A stretch of 12,364 nucleotides of DNA, taken from positions 1 to 12,364 of the forward strand of contig JADGJA010000695.1 in the NCBI GenBank assembly GCA_027596035.1, given 5' to 3'. The notes below the pieces were generated by a model. It saw only the letters and a program-made list of their open reading frames with translations. It did not search any database and was not told the DNA's origin. The DNA comes from Thoreauomyces humboldtii. Its lineage: Eukaryota > Chytridiomycota > Chytridiomycetes > Spizellomycetales > Powellomycetaceae. How positions within the stretch are numbered: position 1 is the stretch's first letter; every line of letters starts with the position of its first letter. The translations under genes and the position numbers were made by a program. Shown piece after piece: positions 1-7,485 of this stretch.

Positions 1-585
1 TGAATACCTCCGGGGTAGTTAGCGCTACTCTACACTTACTTTGGCCGTCACTTACTTTGGTGACACAAATGTAATACCCGTATCGCTTACACAACTGGAC
101 CAGGTTGAACTCTACAGCACAGCATCCTTCCGGTACTTCCCAATGCTTGAAGCTGAACTCCAACTTGGTACTGCTACCATTTGATCAGAACGGGCTATTC
201 CCGCGGTCGATAACGATCTACTGTGTTGCCCCTCTTGTTGCTGAAAGTCGTGCGCCAATTGCACCGACCTGTACTAACACTGGTCCGAATCTGCTCAACG
301 CGTCCATCTCGCGCCCACCAACCCATGTCCCCAACCCATCCCATGTACCAAACTCACACTCCTGACGCGACAAGAACAGAGCATATGCCTAGAATCGCTC
401 CTTCGTGCCATTTCCATGTTTTCATATTCATTTTCATATTCATGTTTTCATCTTATTTTTACTTGCCCCTCTGCATTTTTACACCGGCTGGGGACGGTTC
501 ACCATATATGGCAAGCTGCTTTAACAAGTTTTCTTCCCCGAAGGACACGGACTCCCGTAGGACACCGTCGTTTAGGCATTTTCAC

Positions 586-673
586 CTTGCTTGCGACCTG
601 CTTGCTTGCTTGGCTTGCTTGCTTGCCTTGCTTGCTTGGCTCGCTTGCTTGCTTGCGCTTGCTTGCTTGCTTG
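586..673. repeat. Imperfect CTTG microsatellite
   Basis: This stretch is built almost entirely of CTTG tetranucleotides with occasional interruptions (GACCTG, GGCTTG, CGCTTG). On either strand it yields low-complexity peptides (Leu/Ala/Cys on plus, Lys/Gln/Ala/Ser on minus), which explains the overlapping open frames seen here. It is a simple sequence repeat and not evidence of a protein. Confidence 0.9.
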
Positions 674-760
674 ATGAGAAAAGGCGAGAGGGAAAGGCGA
701 GAAGACCCTCTCTTTCATAGCGGAAATCGATCCCCTGCGCAGCCGGCTTGGGCCGTGCGG

Positions 761-808
761 AAAAAGGCCCAAAAAGGCCTAGAAAGGCCAAAAAAGCCTA
801 GAAAGGCT
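761..808. repeat. Short A-rich/GGCC tandem repeat, about 10-bp period
   Basis: Five imperfect units of the form AAAAAGGCCC, AAAAAGGCCT, AGAAAGGCCA, AAAAAGCCTA and GAAAGGCTAC follow one another. The period is about one turn of B-DNA, so the A-tracts are phased and the DNA may be bent. No gene is seen around it that this would obviously regulate. Confidence 0.8.
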
Positions 809-1120
809 ACGGAACGGGATGGCGTGATGTCGTGGGCTCACCCGATTGGCTCGTCGCACCTGCAATGCCAAGGCATGACGCACGATGACGAGTGCAGTCA
901 CGCAAGGGGTAAAAAGTATAAAGGTCAGGCATGTGCAAAATGCGTGCGCTCTCGAGTTTTGCGGTTCGGGACGCTCGGGTCGAGGTTCAAGCCACGGATG
1001 ACTGTACAGCTGTGAGTGAACCGGATGCTGGTAAACGCGTTCCCCGCGGTACGATGACTTTTATTCATGAACCTTGCTTTCAGGACCTTGGAATGAAAAA
1101 AGAAAAAATACGGTGTCACT

Positions 1121-1158
1121 GCAATCTTCCGTTCCGACCGCAGTCTTCCGTTCCGACC
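1121..1158. repeat. 19-bp tandem duplication (two copies)
   Basis: Two adjacent 19-base units, 1121-1139 and 1140-1158, differ by one base (GCAATCTTCC versus GCAGTCTTCC, each followed by GTTCCGACC). This is a small local duplication in non-coding DNA, and its function is unknown. Confidence 0.85.
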
Positions 1159-1801
1159 CGTAAGGGATCGACGCTCTGCGTTAGACTCTTCTTCTGGTCA
1201 TACTTCTTCTTCGTCTTCATTATGCCGTTTCTCTGGAGAATGCTATCTTTTACTGATGAATCAGCAAGCGATTTGAGTCAACAAGCATATGAGGAAGGCA
1301 ATTGCTTTCGCTAGCCACTGAAGGCTCGCAAAATCTCATAGCGGACCGGTGGGAGCTTGTGTATCGCACAGTTCAAAGATGTTGCTCGTCCTACAAATCA
1401 GCAAAATCCCACCCTTTGCCGAGGTGGATGATGCTGCGCGTCGCCGCGACGTCATGAGAGGGCCGAAAGCGTCGTAGGAGGGGAAACTTGGAGAGCCCGT
1501 CCCGGACGGCGTTTTTGCGTAATGTGGAAGCGATAGGGACGGGTCCGATATTCTTCGATATGGGGTCTCATGCCACTGAAGAACGTTGGACTGGAGCTCT
1601 AAAATCTTGGAGCCGACCTGCCCTGGCCGCTGGCTGACGTTGAAAACCATCATCAACGATTGGTCCGAGGCCTGTCGAAGTTGAGACACGATCGAGAGGA
1701 CTGGGACGGCCGAGTATCCGTAGCGGGAAGCCCGAGGGTTCGTGTTGTAAATACAATCGGCAGGCTGTCCGTCATGTCGAGGAGAGGACGCAAACCGACG
1801 A

Positions 1802-1850
1802 GGACAAGAAGAACTTGAGAAGGACAAGAAGGACTTGAGAACTTGAGAAC
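1802..1850. repeat. 20-bp tandem repeat, about 2.5 copies
   Basis: Units 1802-1821 and 1822-1841 (GGACAAGAAG followed by RACTTGAGAA) differ at one position. They are followed by a partial copy, CTTGAGAAC, up to 1850. The repeat lies about 190 bp outside the left dispersed repeat and is not present next to the right copy. Confidence 0.85.
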
Positions 1851-2035
1851 ATCGAAAGGTGCCATGGTGGAGGGATGTAATCGAGGATTCCGTGAAACCG
1901 AATCAGGTCCGTCTGCAACCCCGTGGCCGGTAAGACAAAGTAACGGATGCTTCACGCTGCTGGCTTTCACTGCCTGAGTCGTTCCTCTTTGCTCATTTGC
2001 AAGATAAGGCACCATCGGAACCACGCTTGCCCGGG

Positions 2036-2718
2036 TGATAATGGCTCTATCACTGAACCATCTTTTGTTTGGATCTTCGCTCTTAGGTCTCATTGCCGTA
2101 ACCACACCTTGCAGTAGCGTCATCGCCGACGTCTTACCTCCCCGCCACCTGCCACGACTTGGTCTTTGTCAAGCCTTTATCCTCAAGCGCTGCTGCTTCA
2201 CATCGATCGACTGGCGTTGGCAAGTTCACCTCGCCTTCTCGCAACCACGTCGTCTTCGCCAAGCCCTCATACTCAAGCTTACTACTCGGCACGCCGGCAC
2301 ATTCGCCTTCTTCCAAGAACGTCGACAAGGTCAACCTTTGACAACTAGCCAACAACATGTCTGCTCTCCGGAGGTAAGGGACTCATCTGGGTTGCATGTA
2401 TGATTTGGTGTTGCACGCCCTCACGCATCTAATGTGGCCCTGGCGGGGAAATACTACACCATGGCTTAGTTTCATGGCACGCCGGGGCCTAGGAGCCGCG
2501 AGGGGTTCGGCGAGAATAGTACCTCTGCGGAGGCAACTAGAATTCTCAACCTGTCCCGTGCCAACTGACTCGCTGAAGACGTCGGATGTGGGTCGGATAC
2601 GGTAGCGCTCTGTCCTCCCCACGCTTGCGAAAGCAAGACTCCACCTTAGTAAGCTTGACCCAGCCATTTTTGACGCTTCCCACGATGAGTTCCGAACCGA
2701 AGGGAGGGCTCCATATCA
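2036..2718 (+). mobile_element. Dispersed repeat element, left copy (solo-LTR-like or MITE-like)
   Basis: This stretch matches the reverse complement of 11376-12053 almost end to end, about 93% identical by a hand alignment with two small indels. Its left end reads TGATAATGGCTC and its right end GGCTCCATATCA. Together with the other copy's intact outer end (TGATATGGCTC on the minus strand) this gives a terminal inverted repeat TGATATGG...CCATATCA, so both ends begin TG and end CA. About 0.68 kb with TG/CA ends and no transposase or reverse transcriptase would suit a solo LTR or a small non-autonomous element. I see no target-site duplication: the flanks are GCCCGGG and GCGCACT. It carries a plus-strand ORF from the ATG at 2041 to 2403 (120 aa) and a minus-strand ORF from 2667 to 2383 (94 aa), neither recognised. 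The element class is inference; the repeat itself is seen directly. Confidence 0.8.
2383..2667 (-). other. Unrecognised 94-aa ORF inside the left repeat
   Basis: This frame starts with a true ATG and is also open, at the same length, in the right repeat copy (11425-11709, plus). Residues from about 41 on (NSSCLRRGTILAEP and onward to a C-terminal SYMQPR) are almost the same in the two copies, with only two replacements. The first 40 residues differ at eleven positions. I recognise no domain, signal peptide or membrane segment. The peptide is rich in Arg and Ser. It may be a passenger ORF kept open because the underlying DNA is conserved for another reason, so coding status is doubtful. Confidence 0.25.
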
Positions 2719-3524
2719 GCGCACTACATCTTCGCCTCGCTCACGCCTAGCCGATCAAGTCGAGAGGTCAGACGAACATACTACCCGTAAACCTCTAAAT
2801 CTTTTTGACATCACTTGTTCGCTTTGTTTCTTCCCCATCACACCCCCCTGGTACTGCATTAGTTTGAACACGCGTGGAAGAAGATGAACAACAGTTCTGG
2901 CGTCTCGATGTCCTTGGTGGGCGCTCAGCAGATTCTCGCCGCGAAACAATTACCTATGTTGTCCATATTCCGCTATCCATCTGGAATCAGGAGCATTCTG
3001 CGGATCCAAATCCGTGGAGGATGACGGACGAGGGGGGGCTCGTCGTCGAGAGCTCATGCGGAAATGCCTTGACCCCCAAGTACGTCGCGCTGCACGGTCT
3101 GGGACGCCATCGAATATACGTAGAACGAACTGTACGATAATTTTCGAGGACGAGGACCGTTCTACATTATTCCTCTGACCGACTCGGGGCCGCTACCCTG
3201 TCTATCCCCTGTGTAACCTTCGCTCTCCCGTGTTCCTTCATGTCTGCATTTACGCGGTCTTGAATGGGTTTGAGAAAGTTGAAACGGAACCGATGGAGAG
3301 ATATCGACGATGCGAATGTCTATTATGACTAGGGTCCTTTCTGAGGTTCAGTCATCTCCTTTCTAGTTTAGTGAGCGCAGCATGTCAGTGCAACGATGTA
3401 GTAGATTAAGAAAGGTGCGTTCTTACGACAAGGGTTGCCTCAAGTCATGCTTGAAAGCCGGCTGATTCGCGTCCTTCGGCCTACTTGAGTAAAGCGCAAG
3501 ATCCAAGCCGGTCCCGTACGTAGC
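2719..3524. other. Intergenic stretch with weak small ORFs
   Basis: No gene is firmly supported between the left repeat and the membrane-protein gene. A pyrimidine-rich stretch (about 2795-2860) precedes an ATG at 2884 with a good context (AAG before the ATG). This opens a 46-codon frame beginning MNNSSGVSMSLVGAQ and stopping at 3022-3024. A second frame that overlaps it is open from about 2874 to 3140, but the only early start codon is GTG. A strong-looking donor, AAGTACGT at 3079-3086, lies in that second frame. These signals could mark a short spliced gene or a decayed one. I recognise neither peptide and would not annotate a protein here without transcript data. Confidence 0.4.
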
Positions 3525-3965
3525 TTACAAGTCTCGCCTTGCTTCCAAAGTTTCGGTCATTCCAGATGACCAGGGGCATGCCAGCAAGACATCGTCCCAG
3601 TATCTACGAATGGAATCGACGACTCCACAAAGTTTTACCGTGGCGGCCTCGTTCGCAACCAACCCGTTTACGAGTTGGGCGACGTTCGCTGGGTCGTCCG
3701 GACGGAAACCTCCCCTCCGCATCATTGAGATCATGGCCGCCGTCTTCCGCGAGACATCTGCTGATCGCTCGCCTGCGAACAGTTCCACTTGTCTTTCCGC
3801 CGTTGCCTTCTCCTCCGCTGACTCTTTCTGAACGAACGGTCAGCACTCGTCGATCGGCAGCGTTTCCCATCGATGAACACCGCATACCGCATTCGTGGAT
3901 ATCCAGTGGCTAAGAAAAGCACCAACGACAGCAGCAACGACAGCGCCAAGAACGGATGCCAGCAT
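3525..3965 (-). CDS. Small single-pass membrane protein, unknown function (2 exons)
   Basis: I read this as exon 1 at 3965-3888, an intron at 3887-3828 (60 nt) and exon 2 at 3827-3525, giving 126 aa. The intron starts GTATGC and ends TTCAG with a canonical CTGAC branch point about 15 bases before the end. It removes an in-frame stop, and splicing keeps the same frame on both sides. The protein opens with a hydrophobic Ala/Val-rich segment (about residues 2-20, MLASVLGAVVAAVVG), then a charged Lys/Glu/Ala/Arg stretch (about 27-50), then MISMMRRGGFRPDDP and VAQLVNGLVANEAAT, with two Trp residues near the end. This suits an N-terminal signal anchor with a soluble helical tail. I do not recognise the family. 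The open frame extends upstream without an ATG to about 4370, so a 5' exon or a longer N-terminus is possible. Confidence 0.55.
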
Positions 3966-4221
3966 TACCCATACAGGGCTGTTTCCGTTGTTGGTGCTGT
4001 TTGCTGCCCGTAGGATTTGTATCACTACGCATGGAAAACTGACTTTGCTACACGTAGCTTCTGGAGCTTCTGAAGGGGCGAGGAGGAGATCCGGAAGAGG
4101 ACGATGACTCGGCACTTTCTGCTCTTGAACAATTGACCTCTTCCGGTTTGACTGGGCGGCCCGCACCTGAAAGCCTTGATGTGAGAGATTACCCACAGCC
4201 GACAGAGGAGCAGATACCGCT

Positions 4222-4368
4222 CCGGTAAAGTTGTGGTTTACCGATTCCCCCAGCCGAGAAAGGCTTTGCGAATACCAACGAGGAACGGGCGCGTGGGAAC
4301 CGGTAAAATTGTGGTTTACCGATTCCCCCAGCAGAGAAAGGTTTTGCGAATAGCAGTGAGGAACGGGC
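4222..4368. repeat. 78-bp-period tandem duplication with palindromes
   Basis: Two 69-bp units, 4222-4290 and 4300-4368, are separated by 9 bp and differ at about six positions. Each begins with a perfect inverted repeat: CGGTAAA, seven bases, TTTACCG (4223-4243 and 4301-4321). Each can therefore form a 7-bp-stem hairpin, or present two inverted CGG triplets 15 bp apart. The period is 26 codons and the minus-strand frame stays open through both copies. However, the stretch sits 260-400 bp upstream of the only ATG of the minus-strand gene at 3525-3965, so a regulatory role is as likely as a coding one. Confidence 0.8.
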
Positions 4369-4747
4369 TATTCATCGGTTCAAGGCAAGGCAGAAGGTTG
4401 GTACAGCAAAGTACAGCAAGGCTGATACTGTACAGAGAGTCAGCTTTGATAGAATAGTCCTGGAGAGAGTGCTCTGGACGAGGTCTGGGCACTTACTGGA
4501 TGCCGCACCTAGAGTCAAGCATCAGAGAGTTGGCAAGAACAATACATGTCAACCTTCGCGTCACGAGTTCCCTTACCACAGTTCGCTACAAAAAAGGAGT
4601 GGGATATCTGCATGCAAGTGGGATATCAAGCAAAAGGTTGTCTTCATTGATACAGAGTAGCAAAACATAAAGGGGTCAGTTGACCTTCACTCCCACGACA
4701 TGCCCAAGCGTGATGATGGGCCATAACCTGTTATTTTCAGATTTACA

Positions 4748-4828
4748 CCCTCGACCCCAGCGAAGTTCGATCTCTCGACCTTCTGCCCGTGGAATGAGCG
4801 ATTTGCCGGCTTAGCCACACCTTCTTGT
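4748..4828 (-). pseudogene. tRNA-like relic (possible tRNA-derived fragment)
   Basis: Read on the minus strand, this stretch resembles parts of a eukaryotic tRNA. An A-box-like TGGCTAAGCCGG, with A14 and G18G19 equivalents, is followed by CAGAAGGTC and a T-arm-like GAGAGATCGAACTTCGC, in tRNA-like spacing. No proper anticodon stem forms, the acceptor sides do not pair, and the T loop has ATCGA where TTCGA is expected. It is therefore not a working tRNA gene. It could be a decayed tRNA, the head of a short interspersed element, or a chance likeness. Confidence 0.25.
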
Positions 4829-4945
4829 GCTAGGGAGCGAGGACAGGTGGGTCATCCGCAGTAGGTCCTCTCACCTTGCATGCGCGCAGCTCTCCTCTCC
4901 TCGAGTGTAATTTTCGACAGAGCGCTGGGGGCGGCCGAAGGTCTG

Positions 4946-4962
4946 TGAGTCACGATGAGTCA
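4946..4962. promoter_or_regulatory. Two bZIP-type sites (TGAGTCA) 10 bp apart
   Basis: TGAGTCA occurs at 4946-4952 and again at 4956-4962. This heptamer matches the Gcn4/AP-1 consensus known from fungal bZIP regulators. Start-to-start spacing is 10 bp, about one helical turn, so both sites face the same side of the DNA. The nearest gene starts are about 1 kb away on each side (3965 minus, 6198 plus), so the target gene is unclear. Confidence 0.35.
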
Positions 4963-5920
4963 TTCCCATGCGAGACGTTTCGATCCTTATATTTTATATT
5001 TACGGGAGGGGCTAAAGGGAGGCGTCATCGAAAGAGCCCTTATCGAACACAGTCATACTTGATGACGTTGGTCCTTGGTCAGCATATGCACGGAAGCACC
5101 AGCAAGGTTGGCACGATTTGACGGAAAGGGATCAAGGATTCCACCGAGGCCTGCGCTCGCTTCCTGTACCTACTTGAGTCTTCCAGCTCATGCAACGGTA
5201 TGACGCTACTGTATAAAGCAGGACTCGGTAGCTTGCCCTAATAGAGCCTGATCGAGTTGGAGAGAATCCCAGCACCATGCAAAGCCTTCGCAAGCCAAGA
5301 CTTGAACCGTCTCGTCATCGATGTGATCATAGTGCAATATCAGTCCTTCCATGCCTGATACAGCTTGTAATCTTAATCCAATCTCAGAGGTCTGGATTCG
5401 GTTTTCGATGGTTCTTGCTCTTCGTCGTCAATCGGTTCATCTCATCCTTCAAGATTTGATCTTGATAAAAGAAACCTCTTCTTTGCCCCAACCCTTCCTT
5501 GATAGATTCCGAACGGCTATGCAAAGTCGTGATCCCTCCGAATGTCAATCGAATGCAGCGTTCTGTTCAGCCGGCATATGGTTTCTGGTGTTCGCAAATG
5601 GAACTTGAAGCTTCCGGGCCTGCTGATTTCGATAGCGCCAATCTCGAATGATCAAGGACTAGATGACGAGCCCAGGATCATGCCGAGAGTACATGTATGG
5701 GCTGGAAGACCGGGAGGATTCACGGCTTTGGGGAGGAAAGTGAAGGGTAAGACCTCTATGAGTGCTCACAACGCCCTGTTCCTGGCGAGGACGGGTCGTC
5801 GGCAGCCTGCCTTTGCACGTGAAAAGATGGTTGTCGGGAGGGATCTGTCGGCCGCTATAATGTTCACACTCTCCACGCCCCGGGCTCCCCTCCCTTCCCC
5901 CTCAAGACAAAAGGCGCAGG

Positions 5921-5921
5921 C

Positions 5922-5963
<42 letters not shown>
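5921..5963. repeat. CT dinucleotide microsatellite in the zinc-finger gene leader
   Basis: About 20 CT repeats with one early interruption (CTCTCTAT) lie about 235 bp upstream of the zinc-finger start codon. Pyrimidine tracts are common near fungal transcription starts, so this may be part of the core promoter or the 5' leader, and its length is likely to vary between strains. Confidence 0.85.
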
Positions 5964-5965
<2 letters not shown>

Positions 5966-6165
5966 CGCTCGTTCTTGCAGTCATCACGAGAGGAAGAGAC
6001 ATCGCGCCAGACCTGAACGCTTATATCCATTCTTCATCGGCTTCTCAGCTCGCGCTTCTTAACCGTCCCTTCGATACCACCTACCTCCTCGCATCATTGT
6101 AGGTGCGTATCGTTAAGCAAAGCCAGGAAGTGAGCAAACACGAGGTTTCCAGAATTCTTGGTAAC

Positions 6166-6201
6166 ATGTGCTCACCGTTCCTCTCATCCTTGAAGGCATG
6201 A
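6166..6201 (+). promoter_or_regulatory. Upstream ORF whose stop overlaps the zinc-finger start
   Basis: An ATG at 6166 opens an 11-codon frame (MCSPFLSSLKA) that ends in TGA at 6199-6201. The main start codon is at 6198-6200, so stop and start share the tetramer ATGA. If this stretch is in the mRNA, ribosomes reading the short frame would end exactly at the main start, an arrangement that permits termination-reinitiation control. If the leader intron ending at 6196 is used, the upstream ORF is removed from the mRNA. Confidence 0.4.
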
Positions 6202-6947
6202 CAAAGGACTTTGAATGCAGGACCTGCCAAAAGGGACTCAGGACGCTTCAAGGACTCCGCGCCCACGAGAAAGACAAGCACGGTTGGCAGTACGCGTGCG
6301 AGCCTTGTCGTCGCGAGTTTTCATACGAGACCGAGCTCAACCAGCATCTCACATCCATGCGCCACAACCCTATCACACCCGACCTCCAGTGTCCACGCTG
6401 CAAGAAACCCTTCTCCGCCGGTCCATCCGGTCTCCTCATGCACCTCGAGAGCGTGGGAAGATGCGCCAAGAAACTCGGTCTCACTCGTTCCACCATCAAC
6501 CAGTTCATCATGGCGGCCGACCACGACAGACGTCTAACCTACTCTCCCGAGGTGGTCCGCATCATGAAGGAGCAAGCTCAAGCCGAGATCGAAGCCCGTC
6601 CCCCGCCTGTCTACGACGACTCGGACGTCATCGAACTTCCCCGTCACGTGTGTCCGAGCTGCCCGCCATCCCGCGGTCAGTTCACCTCGGCCACCGCACT
6701 CCGGCACCACATGGACTCGTCGGCTCACGACGTTCCCATATATCACTGCATCGACAACCCGCCGCCTGACACCGTCGACGGTCGTCCCCGTCACGAGAGA
6801 AGCTTCAAGACCCTCAGCGCCCTCAGCCAGCACGTCGAGTACGGTTCTTGCAACGGCGGCACCGAGACCTTTGACACGGTCCTCGAGGTCATCACCGGGG
6901 AGCTGTCGAAGATGGGCGTGGGACCGTTCCGCATCCGCCAAGGCTAA
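6198..6947 (+). CDS. Fungal multi-C2H2 zinc-finger protein
   Basis: A single-exon frame of 249 aa starts at the first in-frame ATG (MTKDFECRTCQKG); the only earlier in-frame codons are non-ATG. Finger 1 is C7, C10, H23, H28 and finger 2 is C34, C37, H50, H56. Finger 3 is C65, C68, H82, C89, that is, CCHC. A linker holding LTRSTINQF (95-103) and a charged helix follows. Finger 4 is C152, C155, H171, H177 with three extra residues between Cys and His. A last unit keeps C184, H212 and C218, but its second Cys is lost (CIDN) and a loop is inserted. This order, including the His-to-Cys final ligand followed by an LTRSTIN-type linker, resembles a family of fungal C2H2 proteins of unknown role. DNA or RNA binding in the nucleus is inferred from the fingers. 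It converges on the F-box gene downstream. Confidence 0.85.
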   Translation: MTKDFECRTCQKGLRTLQGLRAHEKDKHGWQYACEPCRREFSYETELNQHLTSMRHNPITPDLQCPRCKKPFSAGPSGLLMHLESVGRCAKKLGLTRSTINQFIMAADHDRRLTYSPEVVRIMKEQAQAEIEARPPPVYDDSDVIELPRHVCPSCPPSRGQFTSATALRHHMDSSAHDVPIYHCIDNPPPDTVDGRPRHERSFKTLSALSQHVEYGSCNGGTETFDTVLEVITGELSKMGVGPFRIRQG

Positions 6948-7485
6948 GGACCGACGCGGCAACGCGGGGTGAGCGTACTTCGAGACGGAGAGCGATGGTG
7001 TTTGGAGTGACTTGTTAGGGATGCGTAGTTGAGGGGAGAGAAGGGATTGGCACATCTGATAGTTGCTTAGGACAGAATCAGAGCGTTACGAGGAAATCCT
7101 TGCCGTCCCAGTCTTTGATCATCCGGGCAAGGCGAGAAGGTTCCTATCCCAGCTAACTTGGAAGCTTTCAGCTTCCATCACAAGATGGGTACGATTCGCC
7201 GCAACGAGACCGCTGTCCAAACACTTTTGAAAAGGCAACAGTCGTTGCGCACACCGAAAAAGCTATTGACGGGGAGGCTGGCAGCACGGGCACGAGCAGG
7301 CACAGAGGGAGGAAAGAGGGGTACGAGAACGCTGCCGAGGTACAAGGCAATGGCTGCAAAAGCGAAGGCAGCTACGGACCGGGCGGGCGCTTAAGCAGCG
7401 CGCGAGAAGGCTGCAAGCTCAAGCTAAATGCTGTCGCAAAGCCAACGTCGAGCTGCAAAGTTCAGCAATATTCGGAAGCACTCTT
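6948..7485. other. Intergenic DNA between convergent genes, with a possible small ORF
   Basis: This 538-bp stretch separates the 3' ends of the zinc-finger and F-box genes. It holds one candidate: an ATG at 7185 with a strong context (AAGATGG) opening a 69-codon frame that ends at 7394. The peptide is basic (MGTIRRNETAVQTLLKRQ at its start, Lys/Ala-rich toward the end), with no domain I recognise. A good acceptor, CTAAC then TTTCAG at 7165-7170, lies just upstream, as if an intron ended there, but no matching donor is clear. It may equally be 3' untranslated sequence of the zinc-finger gene. Confidence 0.3.

Larger units (their letters stand above)
1..2035. other. Gene-poor left region, no supported gene
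   Basis: I find no convincing gene in this 2 kb. Open frames exist, for example one on the plus strand from the ATG at 931 to 1314 and ones on the minus strand between about 1336 and 2123. They lack recognisable domains, their composition follows simple repeats (one apparent hydrophobic stretch is just a CTT-rich tract), and none gains support from a clear intron with splice signals and branch point. The stretch does hold a CTTG microsatellite, a GGCC-type short repeat and two small tandem duplications, listed separately. A TATA-like GTATAAAG lies near 915-922, but only about 10 bases before the nearest ATG, so it is not assigned as a promoter. An exon of a gene starting outside the window cannot be excluded. 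Confidence 0.5.
4370..6197. other. Long intergenic region upstream of the zinc-finger gene
   Basis: No protein gene is supported in these 1.8 kb. Several open frames occur, the longest on the plus strand from an ATG at 5542 to 6102. That frame has no recognisable domain and runs through a CT microsatellite as an alternating Leu-Ser tract, so it is probably leader or promoter DNA of the zinc-finger gene. A TATA-like CTATAATG lies near 5855-5862. Just before the gene there is a possible 5'-leader intron from GTGCGT at 6103 to CTTGAAG ending at 6196 (94 nt), with a CTCAC branch-like motif. An alternative shorter version ends at TTTCCAG, 6152. Confidence 0.5.

Noticed and set aside
931..1314. 127-codon ORF with a hydrophobic segment
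   Set aside because: The hydrophobic run comes from a CTT-rich tract and the frame crosses a 19-bp tandem duplication. There is no domain and no supporting splice structure.
5542..6102. 186-codon ORF upstream of the zinc-finger gene
   Set aside because: It passes through the CT microsatellite as a Leu-Ser repeat, has no recognisable domain, and occupies the expected promoter and leader of the next gene.
6534..7055. 173-codon minus-strand ORF opposite the zinc-finger gene
   Set aside because: Antisense shadow of a third-position-biased coding frame; the plus strand shows clear Cys/His finger spacing.
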